A DNA stretch of 64,000 nucleotides, from NCBI GenBank assembly GCA_905182995.1, contig CAJJDP010000018.1:558001-622000 (forward strand), in the 5' to 3' direction. This DNA comes from Paramecium octaurelia. Taxonomy: Eukaryota; Ciliophora; Oligohymenophorea; Peniculida; Parameciidae. The notes beneath the pieces were generated by a model, which made no database searches, was not told the origin of the DNA, and saw only the letters and a program-made list of their open reading frames with translations. Each line of letters opens with the position of its first letter. Positions within the stretch are counted from its first letter, which is position 1. Shown in pieces: positions 13,418 through 24,748 of the stretch. The translations under genes were made by a program, and so were the position numbers.

Positions 13418-14167
13418 ATGAGTGCAGAGTAATGGTTAGTCTTACGATTAGATTTGCTACCTAGCATAGCTTAGGAAGTAGAATAGATTTGTACCCATTA
13501 TATTCGTATTTGCTATCATCAAATAATTAGATTTGTGTGATGAAGTTAGAAAAGGAAATAAATAAGCATACTAGGATTTAATCGTGTTATAAGCCAGGGT
13601 AAATCCTACAACAATAGTAATAGATAAGAGGAAGAATGGATGATTTTGATAAGTTTTATGATAGAAACTATGCTGACTACAGAATTGGTTATTTTGAGAA
13701 AATGAAATTGAGATTACGAAAATTAATAAGTCCACACATTGATGTTAATAGATTAATTTACGAAGAAACCTAAAATTACAATCAGCAGTAAATAAATATA
13801 TCTAAATAAAAGATCCTCTCCTATCAAGAATACAACGCCTCCACCTGTTAAGGATAATTAATCAAATGTTTAAAAAGTAACAGAATTCGTTTAAGCATAA
13901 CCCAAAAGGCCTCAATCACCTCCAAATAAAATGATAAATTCCAGCAATTATAATAGCACAAACAAACAAAAATAGGCTACTCCTATCGCTTAAAATAATA
14001 AAAAGGCGAGCAAGTAACCTTAGCAAGTGAAAACTTCTTCAGTAAAGGCTAAGACATAATAGGATGAATTAGTGTTTACAATCAAGATGAGCAAGGAAGT
14101 ATTATTGAATTATTAATAAAAATAGGAATATTTGTAGTATATACAAGCTAAATAAAAATAGAGATGA
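13418..14167 (+). CDS. Basic low-complexity protein, unknown
   Basis: 234 residues with introns of 20 and 25 nt. The N-terminal 110 residues look folded: a helical opening (LRLDLLPSIAQEVEQIC), a Gln run, then DDFDKFYDRNYADYRIGYF. The C-terminal half is Pro/Lys/Gln/Ser-rich and disordered and ends in a short helical segment. An internal ATG at 13639 could be the real start if the 20-nt intron is wrong. Not recognised. Confidence 0.65.
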
Positions 14168-14318
14168 CTGTTTGAATTATTTATATATAATTAAAAATTA
14201 CGTTAAAAATAATGTTTCAGAAGATGCTCAATTAATAATTGAAGAAATAAGTACAGAAATCTTTATAAAATGATAGTCTGATGAATAAAATAGAAGAGTA
14301 GTTACAGAAGTCGAAGAA

Positions 14319-15722
14319 ATGGATAAGGAGATTAAAACATTATAAGACATTTCAAACCTTAAAGCTCGTTTAAAAATGAATCAAATGGCCAAATAGACTT
14401 TTAAGAAAAATAAGGATGAACCTACAACATCTATTTATGTAGGAAAGTTTGATAATCCTCTGAAATCATTCCAATAATAGACAATCAAAAAATAATCTCG
14501 AAAACCTCTTTCAATAGAAAAGAATAGCACTAAATCAGTGTTAATGCCAGCATCAACCGAGAGATATGATTATAGCAATTTTACTTACACAAATCTCAAA
14601 GTTGTAGGCAGTGGATCTTTCGGTGTAGTTTACAAAGTAAAATTTATTAATATATATCGCAGGCTAAAGTGAATGAGACTGGAGAAGTAGTTGCTATCAA
14701 AAAGGTATTGCAAGATAGGAGATATAAAAATAGAGAACTATAAATACTACAAGAATTAGATCATTAAAATGTACTGAAGATGAAACATGCTTTCTACACA
14801 CCAGCAGAGAACAAGGATGAAAGTTATTTAAATGTAGTTATGGAGTACTTCTAGGACACTCTATATTCCTACAATAAATCATTTATTAAGGATTTTAAGA
14901 AGATGCCTGATCTTTTAGTTAAGATTTTTAGTTATCAATTGTTGAGATCTATCGCGTACTTTTTGTTAATAATACTTTAGTTATATTTCTATCTTAGGAA
15001 TATGTCATAGAGATATTAAACCTCACAATGTTTTAGTTAATCCAGAAACCAATAAATTGTAGTTATGTGATTTTGGAAGTGCCAAGAGACTCATAACAGG
15101 GGAACCAAACATAGCTTATATTTGTTCAAGATGCTACAGAGCCCCTGAACTCATATTTGGAGCTACTGATTACAACACATAAGTTGATGTTTGGTCTGTA
15201 GGTTGTGTCATTGCTGAATTAATCAATGGGGAACCACTATTCTTAGGAGATTCGGCTGTTGATTAGATGGTTGAAATCGTAAAAGTGCTTGGGACTCCTA
15301 CTAGGGATTAAATTTTAAGTATGAACAAAAACTACGACATGTAGTAATATCAATTTGCTACTATAAAGTAAAGAGATTGGAGAAGAGTATAATAATTAAT
15401 TAATTTGGTAGGTATTGAAAACCAAAGATCCAAAGGCCATAGATTTAGTTTCAAAACTGTTGACTTATTGTCCAAAAACTCGATTTACTCCTCTCTAATC
15501 TTTGACTCATCCATATTTTGATGAGTTGAGAGAATAAAGTTCATTTAAATCTATTTAAAGCAAAATAAAACTAAGTGCTTCTGATCTCTTTGAATTTTCA
15601 AATGGTATTATTATTATTTAATAAATTCAGAAGAAATGTCTAAAATGACTTAGTAATAAATGATTACATTAATACCAGATTGGTATGCTAACACTTCGAA
15701 ACCTTTAAAAACAGTTTGCTGA
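14319..15722 (+). CDS. GSK3: Glycogen synthase kinase 3 (GSK3/shaggy) family kinase
   Basis: 433 residues. The GSK3 hallmarks are plain: loop [11 protein letters not shown], lysine in [10 protein letters not shown], catalytic [19 protein letters not shown], activation segment [33 protein letters not shown], then [18 protein letters not shown]. The tyrosine of AYICSR that GSK3 autophosphorylates is kept. The usual second motif SRYYRAPE reads SRCYRAPE here. An N-terminal extension of about 80 residues is basic and Gln-rich. Four introns (25-26 nt) give exactly 434 codons. The start at 14319 is the first ATG after an in-frame TGA. GSK3 acts in signalling and, in ciliates and flagellates, has been tied to flagellar length and motility. 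Confidence 0.95.
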
Positions 15723-15813
15723 TTAATTATGATTATTTTTACAAAATGAATATATCAATAGAATTTTGTGTTTAATTGATGCGAAAAATTGTAATTAAGA
15801 TCTAATGTTATAT

Positions 15814-16221
15814 TCAATATATTTCATTAAGTTTAGATAATCCATTGATTTTTGGTAACTTCTGAGTGCATTTCTATATATGATCATCAGCTATCTTAAT
15901 ATCAAAATCTCTCAAGCATCCTTTACAAAATCTTTTAGTGGAGATGACTTGCAAGTATTTTGATGTAATCTGAGGTGTTTTAATTTAAGCGTTTTCAGTT
16001 TTCATTTTAATTGATTTAGGTGATGAAAATTAAGGTAAATTCTTTTTGTTTCCAATAAAATAGTCATATCCTACTCGTTTTAATTAGGAATTAAAGACAC
16101 AACGTTTTTGTTAGAATACATCTTTACATATCTTGTAATGAATTATCAAGCTGTCCTTATTAAACTTACGTCCACACCCTGCTGGACAATTAATCAACTC
16201 TTCATTAAATCCTGCAGACAT
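15814..16221 (-). CDS. Small protein with two C2HC zinc fingers (ZC2HC1-like)
   Basis: 135 residues, single exon. Two zf-C2HC fingers: CPAGCGRKF followed by H and C (residues about 10-30) and FCKGCLRDFD followed by H and C (about 95-115). This matches the ZC2HC1/FAM164 type. A basic linker separates them. Several family members are found in cilia-bearing organisms; the ligand is unknown. It converges with the GSK3 gene, leaving a gap of 91 bp. Confidence 0.8.
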
Positions 16222-16259
16222 TTAATTTATCAATAATCAGTATATTATTTATCAATAAA

Positions 16260-18707
16260 TCAATGTTAATATTAATAATTGTATTACTAGATGGGAGGAG
16301 TTCTAGGTATTTTTGGTCTCGATACGAATGCCTAGGCCTGTGATTACACTTGCTTTTGATTAACATTAACTGATGCTAGACTATCAACAATGAATGGACC
16401 CTCTAAATTGAATGATAAGAAATAATCTTTACATCCCACTGGCATTTTTTCAATTTGAGAATCCCTCATTTACTCTTGATAGATGCTTCTCTATTACAGT
16501 TCCTTTTGCATAATAGACTCCATCAATTGTCTTTGTTATCCTGCTTATTCATTATCTAAAGCAAATTCGTTCTTTAATAATTCCTCTCCAACAACCATAT
16601 CATTATTGTCCAAATCATCTTCATCTTCATCATCAACTGGACATTCTTCCTCATCTTCCAAATCATCTACATCATTATCCTCTTCCATTTAAGATTCATC
16701 ATAATCATCCTCATTGCTTTCTAATTACTCAATCATGTATTGTATTTATTTCTTGAACTTCTCTTCACTGACAGTCAATAACTTTGGTAATTCTTGAGGG
16801 ATATTTAATTAATATGCATAATCTCTAAGATCTCTTCTACTGAACATTGAATAAAATGTCCCATTTGTAAAGGTCCTAATCTGATCATTAGGATATTCTA
16901 TTAATTCAAACAGCACTTCAAATGCGAGCTCTTTATTCATGGACAATGCATCACGACCCCTTGTGCTTAATGATAAATTCATTATCAATGCTGTTATGTA
17001 TTCATAGGTGTATTCACTAAGTATAAATTTTTCCTATTGTTTATATAGTTATTGATAATACTCTTTGTAATATTGTTAATGCTACATAGATGATATCGCT
17101 ATCAAGCATCCATATCTAGCTTTATTTGCGTAATGACAATTTCTGTAAAGTTCCAATTGCATTTTTTCTTTTTATTGAATCAGTCTAATCTTTTTTTACT
17201 AATTCAATTAATAGTTTTATTAGTTAAGAATTCGAAGTTAAATAAGTCCTACCATTGTAATCTGAAGCCAAAGCATTCATTAATTTTAATGTTTAACATT
17301 AAATTACAGGAGCAGCTTTAAACATTAAATGCTAAGCTAAAATAATATTTCTTTAATGAGTTCCTATCAAATCATGAGTTTAGTAGGCAACCACCACTGC
17401 TCTTCTTTCCAAAGCACTTCTAGCCCTCGTGATTCTCCATCTCAATGCTTATAATACAGTGGCAATCAATACTGAATTTTGCGACTTTGTGAACAACAAA
17501 ATTATTTTTTCATAGTTTAAAGGAATATACTCTTCTATAGATTGTTAAACTGGATTCATTTCTATAAATAGTATTATAACCACAGCATACATTGCTAATT
17601 TGTAATTTCAGATAAATCATGATCTGGTTAGGTAAGGTTATTAAACAGCGAAATGTCTTCTGATCTAATCACTAAATCCTCAAAATTCTAACCTAGGAAT
17701 TTATCACAAGATGCAATCTTTTTTTTGAATTTTTGTATTTATTCTGGTATCTTGCTATTGCTCTCTATGTATTTCAACATTTCTTTTTGTGTTTTCAACA
17801 ATTCTCCTGTAAATTATACCCATTTTTATTAGGTTTCAGTTAAATTTTTCTATGCTAGATGATTTAATTCTTGCAATGCTTAAATCTATTGGTTATTCTT
17901 CTTTTTGAGTTCCGTATTTTCTTATTGCAATTACTTCATTTCTGCAATTCTTTTTTGATTATCTTATTGCCGATTATTTACAGATCCTTCTTTAGATAGA
18001 ACCAATCTTTTCAAAATACTACCATGTTGATCAGATCCATAGATGGATTGGATGAATTCCTTTAATTTCATTCTTAGATCAGATATCCATTCATGTGTAA
18101 ATAGATGCTAGAAGGATTAATGAGTTTCTGGATTTTTCACATATGGTAATGCATAGAAGGGAAGAACTTCGTTTGTTTTTGATAAGTCTTCTCCTTTATT
18201 GTCTAGATAATTTTTGAGTTAATAGATTGAGTATTTATCTATTTAGCCTTTCTTTTTGAAAACTGGATGAATAGGATAGATAAAGAAATAGATCTATATA
18301 TAGAATTCTAATTTCCATGAATCGTGGTCTTGTCGCTGTGATATTGGAATGTAGCGACTCCATGATTCAAAAAACTTATCTCTTTCTCCTCTATCAAAAT
18401 GCCCCAAAATAATATGTTCGGTTTCATTACTTTGTTCATTTGCAAATTATGATTCTATTTTGAATTGTTCCAATGTTTTAATACAATTAGATCTTAATAA
18501 ATAATCCTAAACTATATTGTTGAGTTGTTCTACGAGATTTCCACTTGGGTCAAGCGATTTATCAACCTAAATTATATAATTTAATACTGATTAAATTGCA
18601 GATTATATTCTTTTTTGAGGAATATCATTCTTACGATTCAATCCAGAATTGCCTTTATTTCTTAGATCCTTCGATGATTAGGGTTTCCGATTATTATTAC
18701 TCATCAT
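16260..18707 (-). CDS. ARMC9: ARMC9-like LisH/armadillo-repeat protein
   Basis: About 796 residues. An N-terminal LisH-type helix pair ([18 protein letters not shown]) is followed by the conserved ARMC9 block FFESWSRYI...[13 protein letters not shown] coiled coil of about 100 residues comes next, then armadillo-type helices ([50 protein letters not shown]). The C-terminus is acidic. In other organisms ARMC9 is a basal-body and ciliary-tip protein linked to Joubert syndrome. Introns of 28 and 29 nt are certain; a further 21-nt one near the start is optional because both readings stay in frame. Two adjacent ATGs begin the gene. Confidence 0.88.
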
Positions 18708-18935
18708 AACAGATATTATTAATAAATTTATTTTTATTTTCTCGTTGAAACTAAACAATAATATTGTTCTTGCAATTATAATTAATAGAATAAAATCATT
18801 TAATAATCTAGCATTCATTAAATAACAACTAAGTAATAACAATAAAAGCATAAAGAATTAATTCAAGAAGTATTATCAATAGATAGCAACAATACAATAA
18901 AGAGACGCAATAATATTACAACTAAAGTATTAATC

Positions 18936-19130
18936 ATGATTGAATAATATCAATTAATTATTGAGAACAATCTAATTTTAGAATAAATTAAAAAGACTGA
19001 ATTCTTTAAACTTAAAATTAGAAAAGTCTTCTTCTTATAGAGAAAACGAAATGATTTTATTAAATTTCCAAGATGTAGGATATTTGAGTAAATTACTTCA
19101 TCCAATTTAGCTTTTGCATTTTTGTCATGA
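18936..19130 (+). CDS. Possible 64-residue ORF between ARMC9 and the RING gene
   Basis: Short basic ORF from the first ATG in this gap to TGA at 19128, Ile/Lys/Phe-rich with no domain. The frame is also open upstream without an ATG, and the opposite strand has an equally long frame. With one stop codon in AT-rich DNA this could be chance. Confidence 0.25.
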
Positions 19131-19173
19131 ATTTTTTTTTTTAATATAAACTTTTTGTCCATAGAAATGTAAA

Positions 19174-19672
19174 TCATTTCTCTTCACTCTTCAAATCTTC
19201 CAATACATCACTTCGACAATTTGGACATTTCGTACTATGATCAAGCCAAGAAAATAAGCAAGATTAATGGAAAATATGTTTACAGGGTAGTTGTATTATC
19301 GTTTCATCTAAGATATTAATAGATTCTTACCTTTAGAGAAATTATTACAGCAAATACTACACTACCTGTTTGATTTTCCCATCTTCATCTTCCTCAGTTT
19401 TTATTACAATTTCTTAGGTACTCCTTTACCCTTCTAAAATACCTTATCAATATTGGTCTACCACAATTGCTGTTCCAACAACTAATAATCATAATTTGAA
19501 AGTTTTTACTAGTATCTCTTATCTATATTGATTAGCAACTATATTAATATTTCATTAATACCTTATTCCCATCTCCTAAATTAATTTTCATCAACTTCAA
19601 ATTCTTATCTTTCTTATTATTCTAATATTAAGCACACTACTTACCCTATCCTTCCTAAACTATTTATATCAT
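19174..19672 (-). CDS. RING-H2 finger protein (probable E3 ubiquitin ligase)
   Basis: 150 residues with two 23-nt introns. The C-terminal RING-H2 is complete: CSIC, then CKHIFHQSC, then CPNC, with eight zinc ligands in C3H2C3 order and the tryptophan of FSWLDHSTKCP. The N-terminal 80 residues are helical and charged (QLLEQQLWQTNIDKVF). It should act as an E3 with an E2 enzyme; no membrane segment is visible, so it is probably cytosolic. The start at 19672 is the first ATG in the spliced frame. Confidence 0.88.
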
Positions 19673-20465
19673 TATCTATGTGTTTGTTCTTTTTTTTAGA
19701 CTTTATTAATGCTGTTATATTAATTAATCATATTATTTCAATGTAAAATTTTATTATAAATGTATTCTTTCAATTTCAAGAAGCTTTAATCAGAGTATTT
19801 TGACTATTGAGATTTGTTAAAGTTAACTCCTTATAGACTTCGAAATATAGACCCTTTCTGTTAATAGAAAAAAATTAAACATATCTTTTTCTATTATAAA
19901 TTATTTGATATTTATAATTTGCTTCATTTAAATAGATTATAATATAATACGAATATAATAATTACTTAATGAAATGGATTACTTTTGAATAAGAAATATT
20001 TTATTATTAAGAAAAAATATAATGATTTACAAAATAAAACATGTTATTAATATATATAATATTTGATCATTAGTCAATTCATAGATGTAAAAGAATTGGC
20101 GATTTGAATAATATAATATATTCTGATGATAATATATATATCTAAGGACTTCTATCTATGATATATAATAAATACTTTATCATCTTAACCAAGATTACTC
20201 CTATAGAACCATCACCCCTTTTAATATAATTGAGAAAAATAATATTAATATCCTATTAATATTATAATGTTTAGTTAGAAGAAAATGAAAATTTTGAAAT
20301 ATGTATAATAATTTCAAGTGAATATTATATTTTAAATTATTGAAATATTACTTTTAAGATTACAGCATCTTATCAAAAACAACAGATAACTCTTATAATT
20401 ATAAATTAGAATAAGTATAGGAATGAATACAAGTAAATTTTTTGATTTTCATGAGTTTTCAGAAT
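19673..20465. other. Long AT-rich intergenic region
   Basis: No gene I can defend. Short open stretches occur, for example one from an ATG at 19768 that needs a 28-nt intron to stay open, but none has a domain or convincing composition. It holds the divergent promoters of the RING gene and of the membrane-protein gene to the right. Confidence 0.5.
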
Positions 20466-20911
20466 ATGAAAGTTCCTTTTGTAGCAGAATTATTTGAATT
20501 TAGCAGCTCCCAACTAAGTTCTAAAGCATTTCTGATCTCATAGTATTGATATTTTAGAAGTACTGCAAGAAAGGTAAATGATATTGATAAGTATAGGCTA
20601 CTTTAAATTATATAATATTTTTTAGATTTGTATTTGCAACCTTTTGTGTACTAGAGTGGTTGCATGCAATTTGTTTGGTAAGTCTTGTGTAAAACATTGA
20701 AAATAGTATCAGATCAATTCAACTTCCTTATTTATTTTCGTTATTTCTCTATATTGTTGTTCGTTATATCTAGAATAAAAGTGGATTCTGAATTAATCAA
20801 TTAAGCAAGACTTCACTGGATTGGGTTGAGAAATAAAGTAATGGATTGATCAATATTTCATTAGATCTATATTGTTTAATGCTAATTTATTATAATTGGT
20901 TTAGAGAATGA
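20466..20911 (+). CDS. Small multi-pass membrane protein (model uncertain)
   Basis: About 116 residues if four introns (23, 18, 29 and 25 nt) are removed. The protein starts MKVPFQLPTKFQSISDL and then has three hydrophobic segments, among them RFVFATFCVLEWLHAI and STSLFIFVISLYCCSLYL, ending YYNWFRE before TGA. The 18-nt intron (20574-20591) is at the lower size limit and makes the model tentative, but the total comes out divisible by three and the flanking frames look coding. Not recognised. Confidence 0.5.
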
Positions 20912-21143
20912 TAGCCATAGTCTCTGGAAGATGAAAATTATAATATTAATACCAATATAAATATCACTTTGTCTTGAGGTTGTTAGAATGATTAAGGGCT
21001 TTAAGAAGCATCTTAGTCATTTTTTGTGTTATTTTGAGAATTATTAAATTTCATTCGATTATAGTGTCTAATTTAAATCTTTTTTTAAATAAAAAGGACA
21101 TTATCGAAAGTATGAAAATAAAAATATTTTTATTAGAATATTT

Positions 21144-22470
21144 ATGGATCAAGCTACATAAGATTTACAAGAAAATTGGAATGAGGTAAATAATTATTGT
21201 AAATTAAAAAGCAAGTCGAAACATTCGAAGAATTAACATTGGGCAAAGATTTATTGAGAGGCATCTTTTCTTACGGTTTCGAAAGACCATCAGCCATCTA
21301 ATAAAAGGCCATTAAACCAATCATCCTTGGTAAAGACGTATTGGCACAAGCATAATCAGGTAAGCACTCTAATTTACAATATTTAATAGGAACTGGAAAG
21401 ACAGGTACATTCACAATTGGTGCTTTACAAAGAATTGACCCAAATTAGAGAAAGACCCAAGTCATCATTTTGGCACCAGTTAGAGAATTGGCAAAGCAAA
21501 TTTATGATGTTGTCAAAGGAATTGGATAATATTTAAATATTGAAGCCTTTTGTTGCATTGGAGGAACCTCAACTCAAGAAACAAGAGAGAAATGCAAATA
21601 AGGTGTGCACATCATCATTGCCACTCCAGGAAGATTGATTGATATGATGAAAAACAAATATTTGGATGCCACATTCATGAAATTATTAGTTGTTGATGAA
21701 GCTGATTAGATGTTGGATCAAGGATTCAGTGATAACTTCGCTGAAATTCTTAAAATGGTACCAGGAGATATCTAAATTGGTATACATTCATCATATATTC
21801 TGTATAGCATTGTTTAGTGCAACATTCCCATAAGAAATTATTGAATTGAGTAAATAATTCTTAAGAGATGGAACAGCAAAGATTTTAGTCAAGAAGGAAT
21901 AATTGACCTTGGAAGGTATTAGATAGTTCTACATTGCCATTTAATAAGAAGACCAAAAGTTCAGAGTTTTGGTTGAATTATACAAGAATCTTACAGTTTC
22001 ATAATCAATCTTATTTTGCAATTCCAAAAAGACAGTCGATGATCTCTATGATAAATTGACAGCAGAAGGTTTTACAGTTAGTAAAATCCATAGTCAAATG
22101 GAATAAAAGGAAAGAGAATAAGTAAATTCATCATCTCTATTCTATTAGGTTATGTAAGAATTCAAAAAGGGAGCTGCAAGAATCTTAGTATCTACAGATC
22201 TTATGGGAAGAGGTATTGATGTTCAATAATTATCTTTGGTTATCAATTATGAATTCCCAAGACTCAAGGAATAATATATTCACAGGTATCATTCATTTTA
22301 ATCAATTTTTTAGAGTTGGAAGAGCTGGTAGATATGGTAGAAAGGGAGTTGCAATCAATATGGTTGCTTAACAAGAAGCTAATCTCTTATTAGAAGTTGA
22401 AAAGTATTACAACACTAAAATTGATGAAATGCCCAAGGATTTGGCTGAAGTAGAAAAGGAATTAAGTTGA
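21144..22470 (+). CDS. eIF4A: eIF4A-family DEAD-box RNA helicase
   Basis: 395 residues, the usual family length. Motifs in order: RPSAIQQKAI (Q motif), AQSGTGKTGTF (Walker A), APVRELAKQ, GGTS, TPGR, VVDEADQML (DEAD), FSATFP (SAT), then ILVSTDLMGRGID and HRVGRAGRYGRKG. This is the ATP-dependent RNA-unwinding subunit of the cap-binding complex in translation initiation; the close relative FAL1/eIF4A3 is the main alternative. Five introns (26, 30, 28, 27 and 28 nt), one inside the Walker A motif, are removed. Complete and apparently functional. Confidence 0.94.
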
Positions 22471-22744
22471 AAAATCAGTATATGTTAAAAAGAGTATATA
22501 TATTACAATAAATCATCATTAATATATTCTTATATTGAAAAATATGAATAAAATGTATTTTTTAAATTCTCAGTATTAAACTACTTTTCTTAATTATACA
22601 AAAGGTAAAGAAGGAATATATATTTCCTATGGAGAGTATCATTTTATTATCCTAAATTAATTTAAGTAACAAAAATAGTGAAATACTTAATGAATTATGA
22701 TGATTATTATAAATAAAAATCAATAAATTTATTTACAGTAGATA

Positions 22745-24097
22745 TCAGTTAATTAAAGATTGGGATAATTTAGTTTTTCTTATTTGCAAATTCTGCTTCT
22801 CTGTTGCTTTTATACAAAATTTTGATTATATCTTTGATCTTTCTGTCAACTCTATTTGTGGAGCTGGCTTAAATGCTTTTGCACATTCTTAACTCTTACT
22901 TAATTATCTTTCCTTTGTATACTATTTGATTCTAATTAGTTTTTTTGTTCTATTAGTTTATTATGTTGAAGGATTACTAATTTATGAATATTTCTTATTC
23001 TCATATATCGAAGGATAAAGAAAATTGACTTTCTCTTTATGATTTGAAGTGTATTAAATATTTGACTACTTAGCTACTTCTGAGATTTTTAGAACGATTC
23101 TATTTTCATTTGTATTTATTGCCACTTAATTTATTTCATCAACTATCTTAATTTGATAATTATTATCATTTTTTATTTTTTCAACGGACTGAGTCCTTAT
23201 TTAATTAACCAATTTTCCTTGTTCCCAATTGCCTTTAACAACTTAACCATCAAAGTATATCATTTCCCCATAGCCATGTTTATAATCATGCATAAACTAT
23301 CCCTTATATACATTCCCGTTTGCCCATTTATAAACTCCAAATCCATTTTTTTTATCTTCATCATAATGCCCTTAATAAGAATCTGTTGGTAATTCCTCCG
23401 ACCTTCTCCAAATTCCCTTCCCATAACGTAATCCTTCCTTAAAATATCCTTGGAATTACGCTCCACTACTCCAGATATACTCTCCATATCCATGAGGTAA
23501 TCCATTCAAGTAATTTCCTTGATATTTATCTCCATTGTTAAAGAACTCTTAGCCTTCTCCATTTTTCAGCCATTAAAGAAAATTGCCTATATACTTATTG
23601 CCATTTTAAATGTATTCCCCAAAACCTGTGGCCTAATTACTCTTCCATTGTCCTGAATAATACTCACCATTTAAGCCACACCATATCCCTGCATAGAGAA
23701 TTCAAATTTACCTTATCCCTCTCTGATTCCCATATTCCATTCTCCTACATAATATTCTCCATTAGCCCATATAAATTTCCCTTTTCCATGAGGTTTTCCA
23801 TGAAAATAATAGCCCTCATATTATGAACCATTTGGCAATAACTCCCATCCATATCCATTTTTCTCATCTTCATTCCAGTGACCCTCATATCTGCGTCCAT
23901 TTGATGATAAGAGAATACCTACAATTATTTAATATGCAACCTCTACCATGTTTGAGATTGTTGAATAATTATCCATAATAAAGATAATTGTTTGCAATCT
24001 TTAGTTTAGATTTGATACTTAGAAGATCAACATAATTGTAATCCTAGAAATGAGGTTCATACCCTTTGATTTATTCTAATGCAGTTTAATAATTCAT
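22745..24097 (-). CDS. MORN-repeat protein
   Basis: 433 residues. After about 65 N-terminal residues there are nine to ten MORN repeats (YEGHW, YEGYYFHGKPHGKG, YYVGEW, YYSGQW, YIGNF, YQGNYLNGLPHGYG, FQGYFKEGLRYGKG, YKGQFMHDYKHGYG). A basic Gln/Lys-rich tail of about 130 residues follows. MORN repeats form extended beta sheets that act as membrane-near or cytoskeletal scaffolds and are very common in ciliates. Introns of 28 and 23 nt give exactly 434 codons. The ATG at 24097 is preceded in frame by two TGAs. Confidence 0.88.
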
Positions 24098-24112
24098 GAA
24101 AATTATAATTCA

Positions 24113-24640
24113 TCAGAAATTATGAAGAAAATATAAATACTTATAGTGAATGAAGACATTCACTTTTATTAATGTCGTAATCCTACCATTATTTAATTTC
24201 ATAAAGTGTAATGATGGCTATAAAACAACTAGTAATTCGTAATCGCAGTTAGAGAACCTATCAAACTTGTGTTCATAATTTGATGAAGTATCTCTTTTTG
24301 GCTTAAATACATGTACTATAAAAAAATAAAGGAGTTTTTAAAAATTAATACTTAATCCTCTCTTTCATTATTCAAGACAACGGGTGATATTTCTTTAAAT
24401 TTTGTCTAAAATTAAGTTGAATAGAAATAGTTCACATTTCCATAATAAATTAATTTGAGAAAGGCAGTTATCCAAAATTTTGAAGAATCTTACTTTTTCC
24501 TCTTAGGTTATTGATCAAATAACAGATTAACAACATAATTAACTATTATTAATCTAAAAGAATAAGACTAGTTATTTAAAAATATAGATGTATTTTTAAT
24601 CTAAAGTTCAAATAAACCTAATATTGAAACAACAGTAAAA
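24113..24640 (-). CDS. Hypothetical protein, 5' end unresolved
   Basis: Two coding-looking blocks in phase across a probable 50-nt intron. The upstream block includes KRKKQDSSKFWITAFLKLIY and FKEISPVVLNNERED. The downstream block includes SSNYEHKFDRFSNCDYELL and ends FLHNF then TGA at 24113-24115. No ATG was found in frame. The stop is only 15 bp before the MORN start and in the same frame, so this could be a 5' part of the MORN gene joined by an intron I cannot identify. Not recognised. Confidence 0.4.
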
Positions 24641-24748
24641 TACCATAAAAATATTTAATATAAAATTAAACTTAACTATAATTTATTAACCACTTTGATT
24701 AAAATGTTGAAATTAAATTGGTCATACAGATATTTTAATTATTATTTC

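Noticed and set aside
23260-23505. 81-residue minus-strand ORF starting MDYLMDME
   Set aside because: Out-of-frame shadow of the MORN-repeat gene on the same strand.
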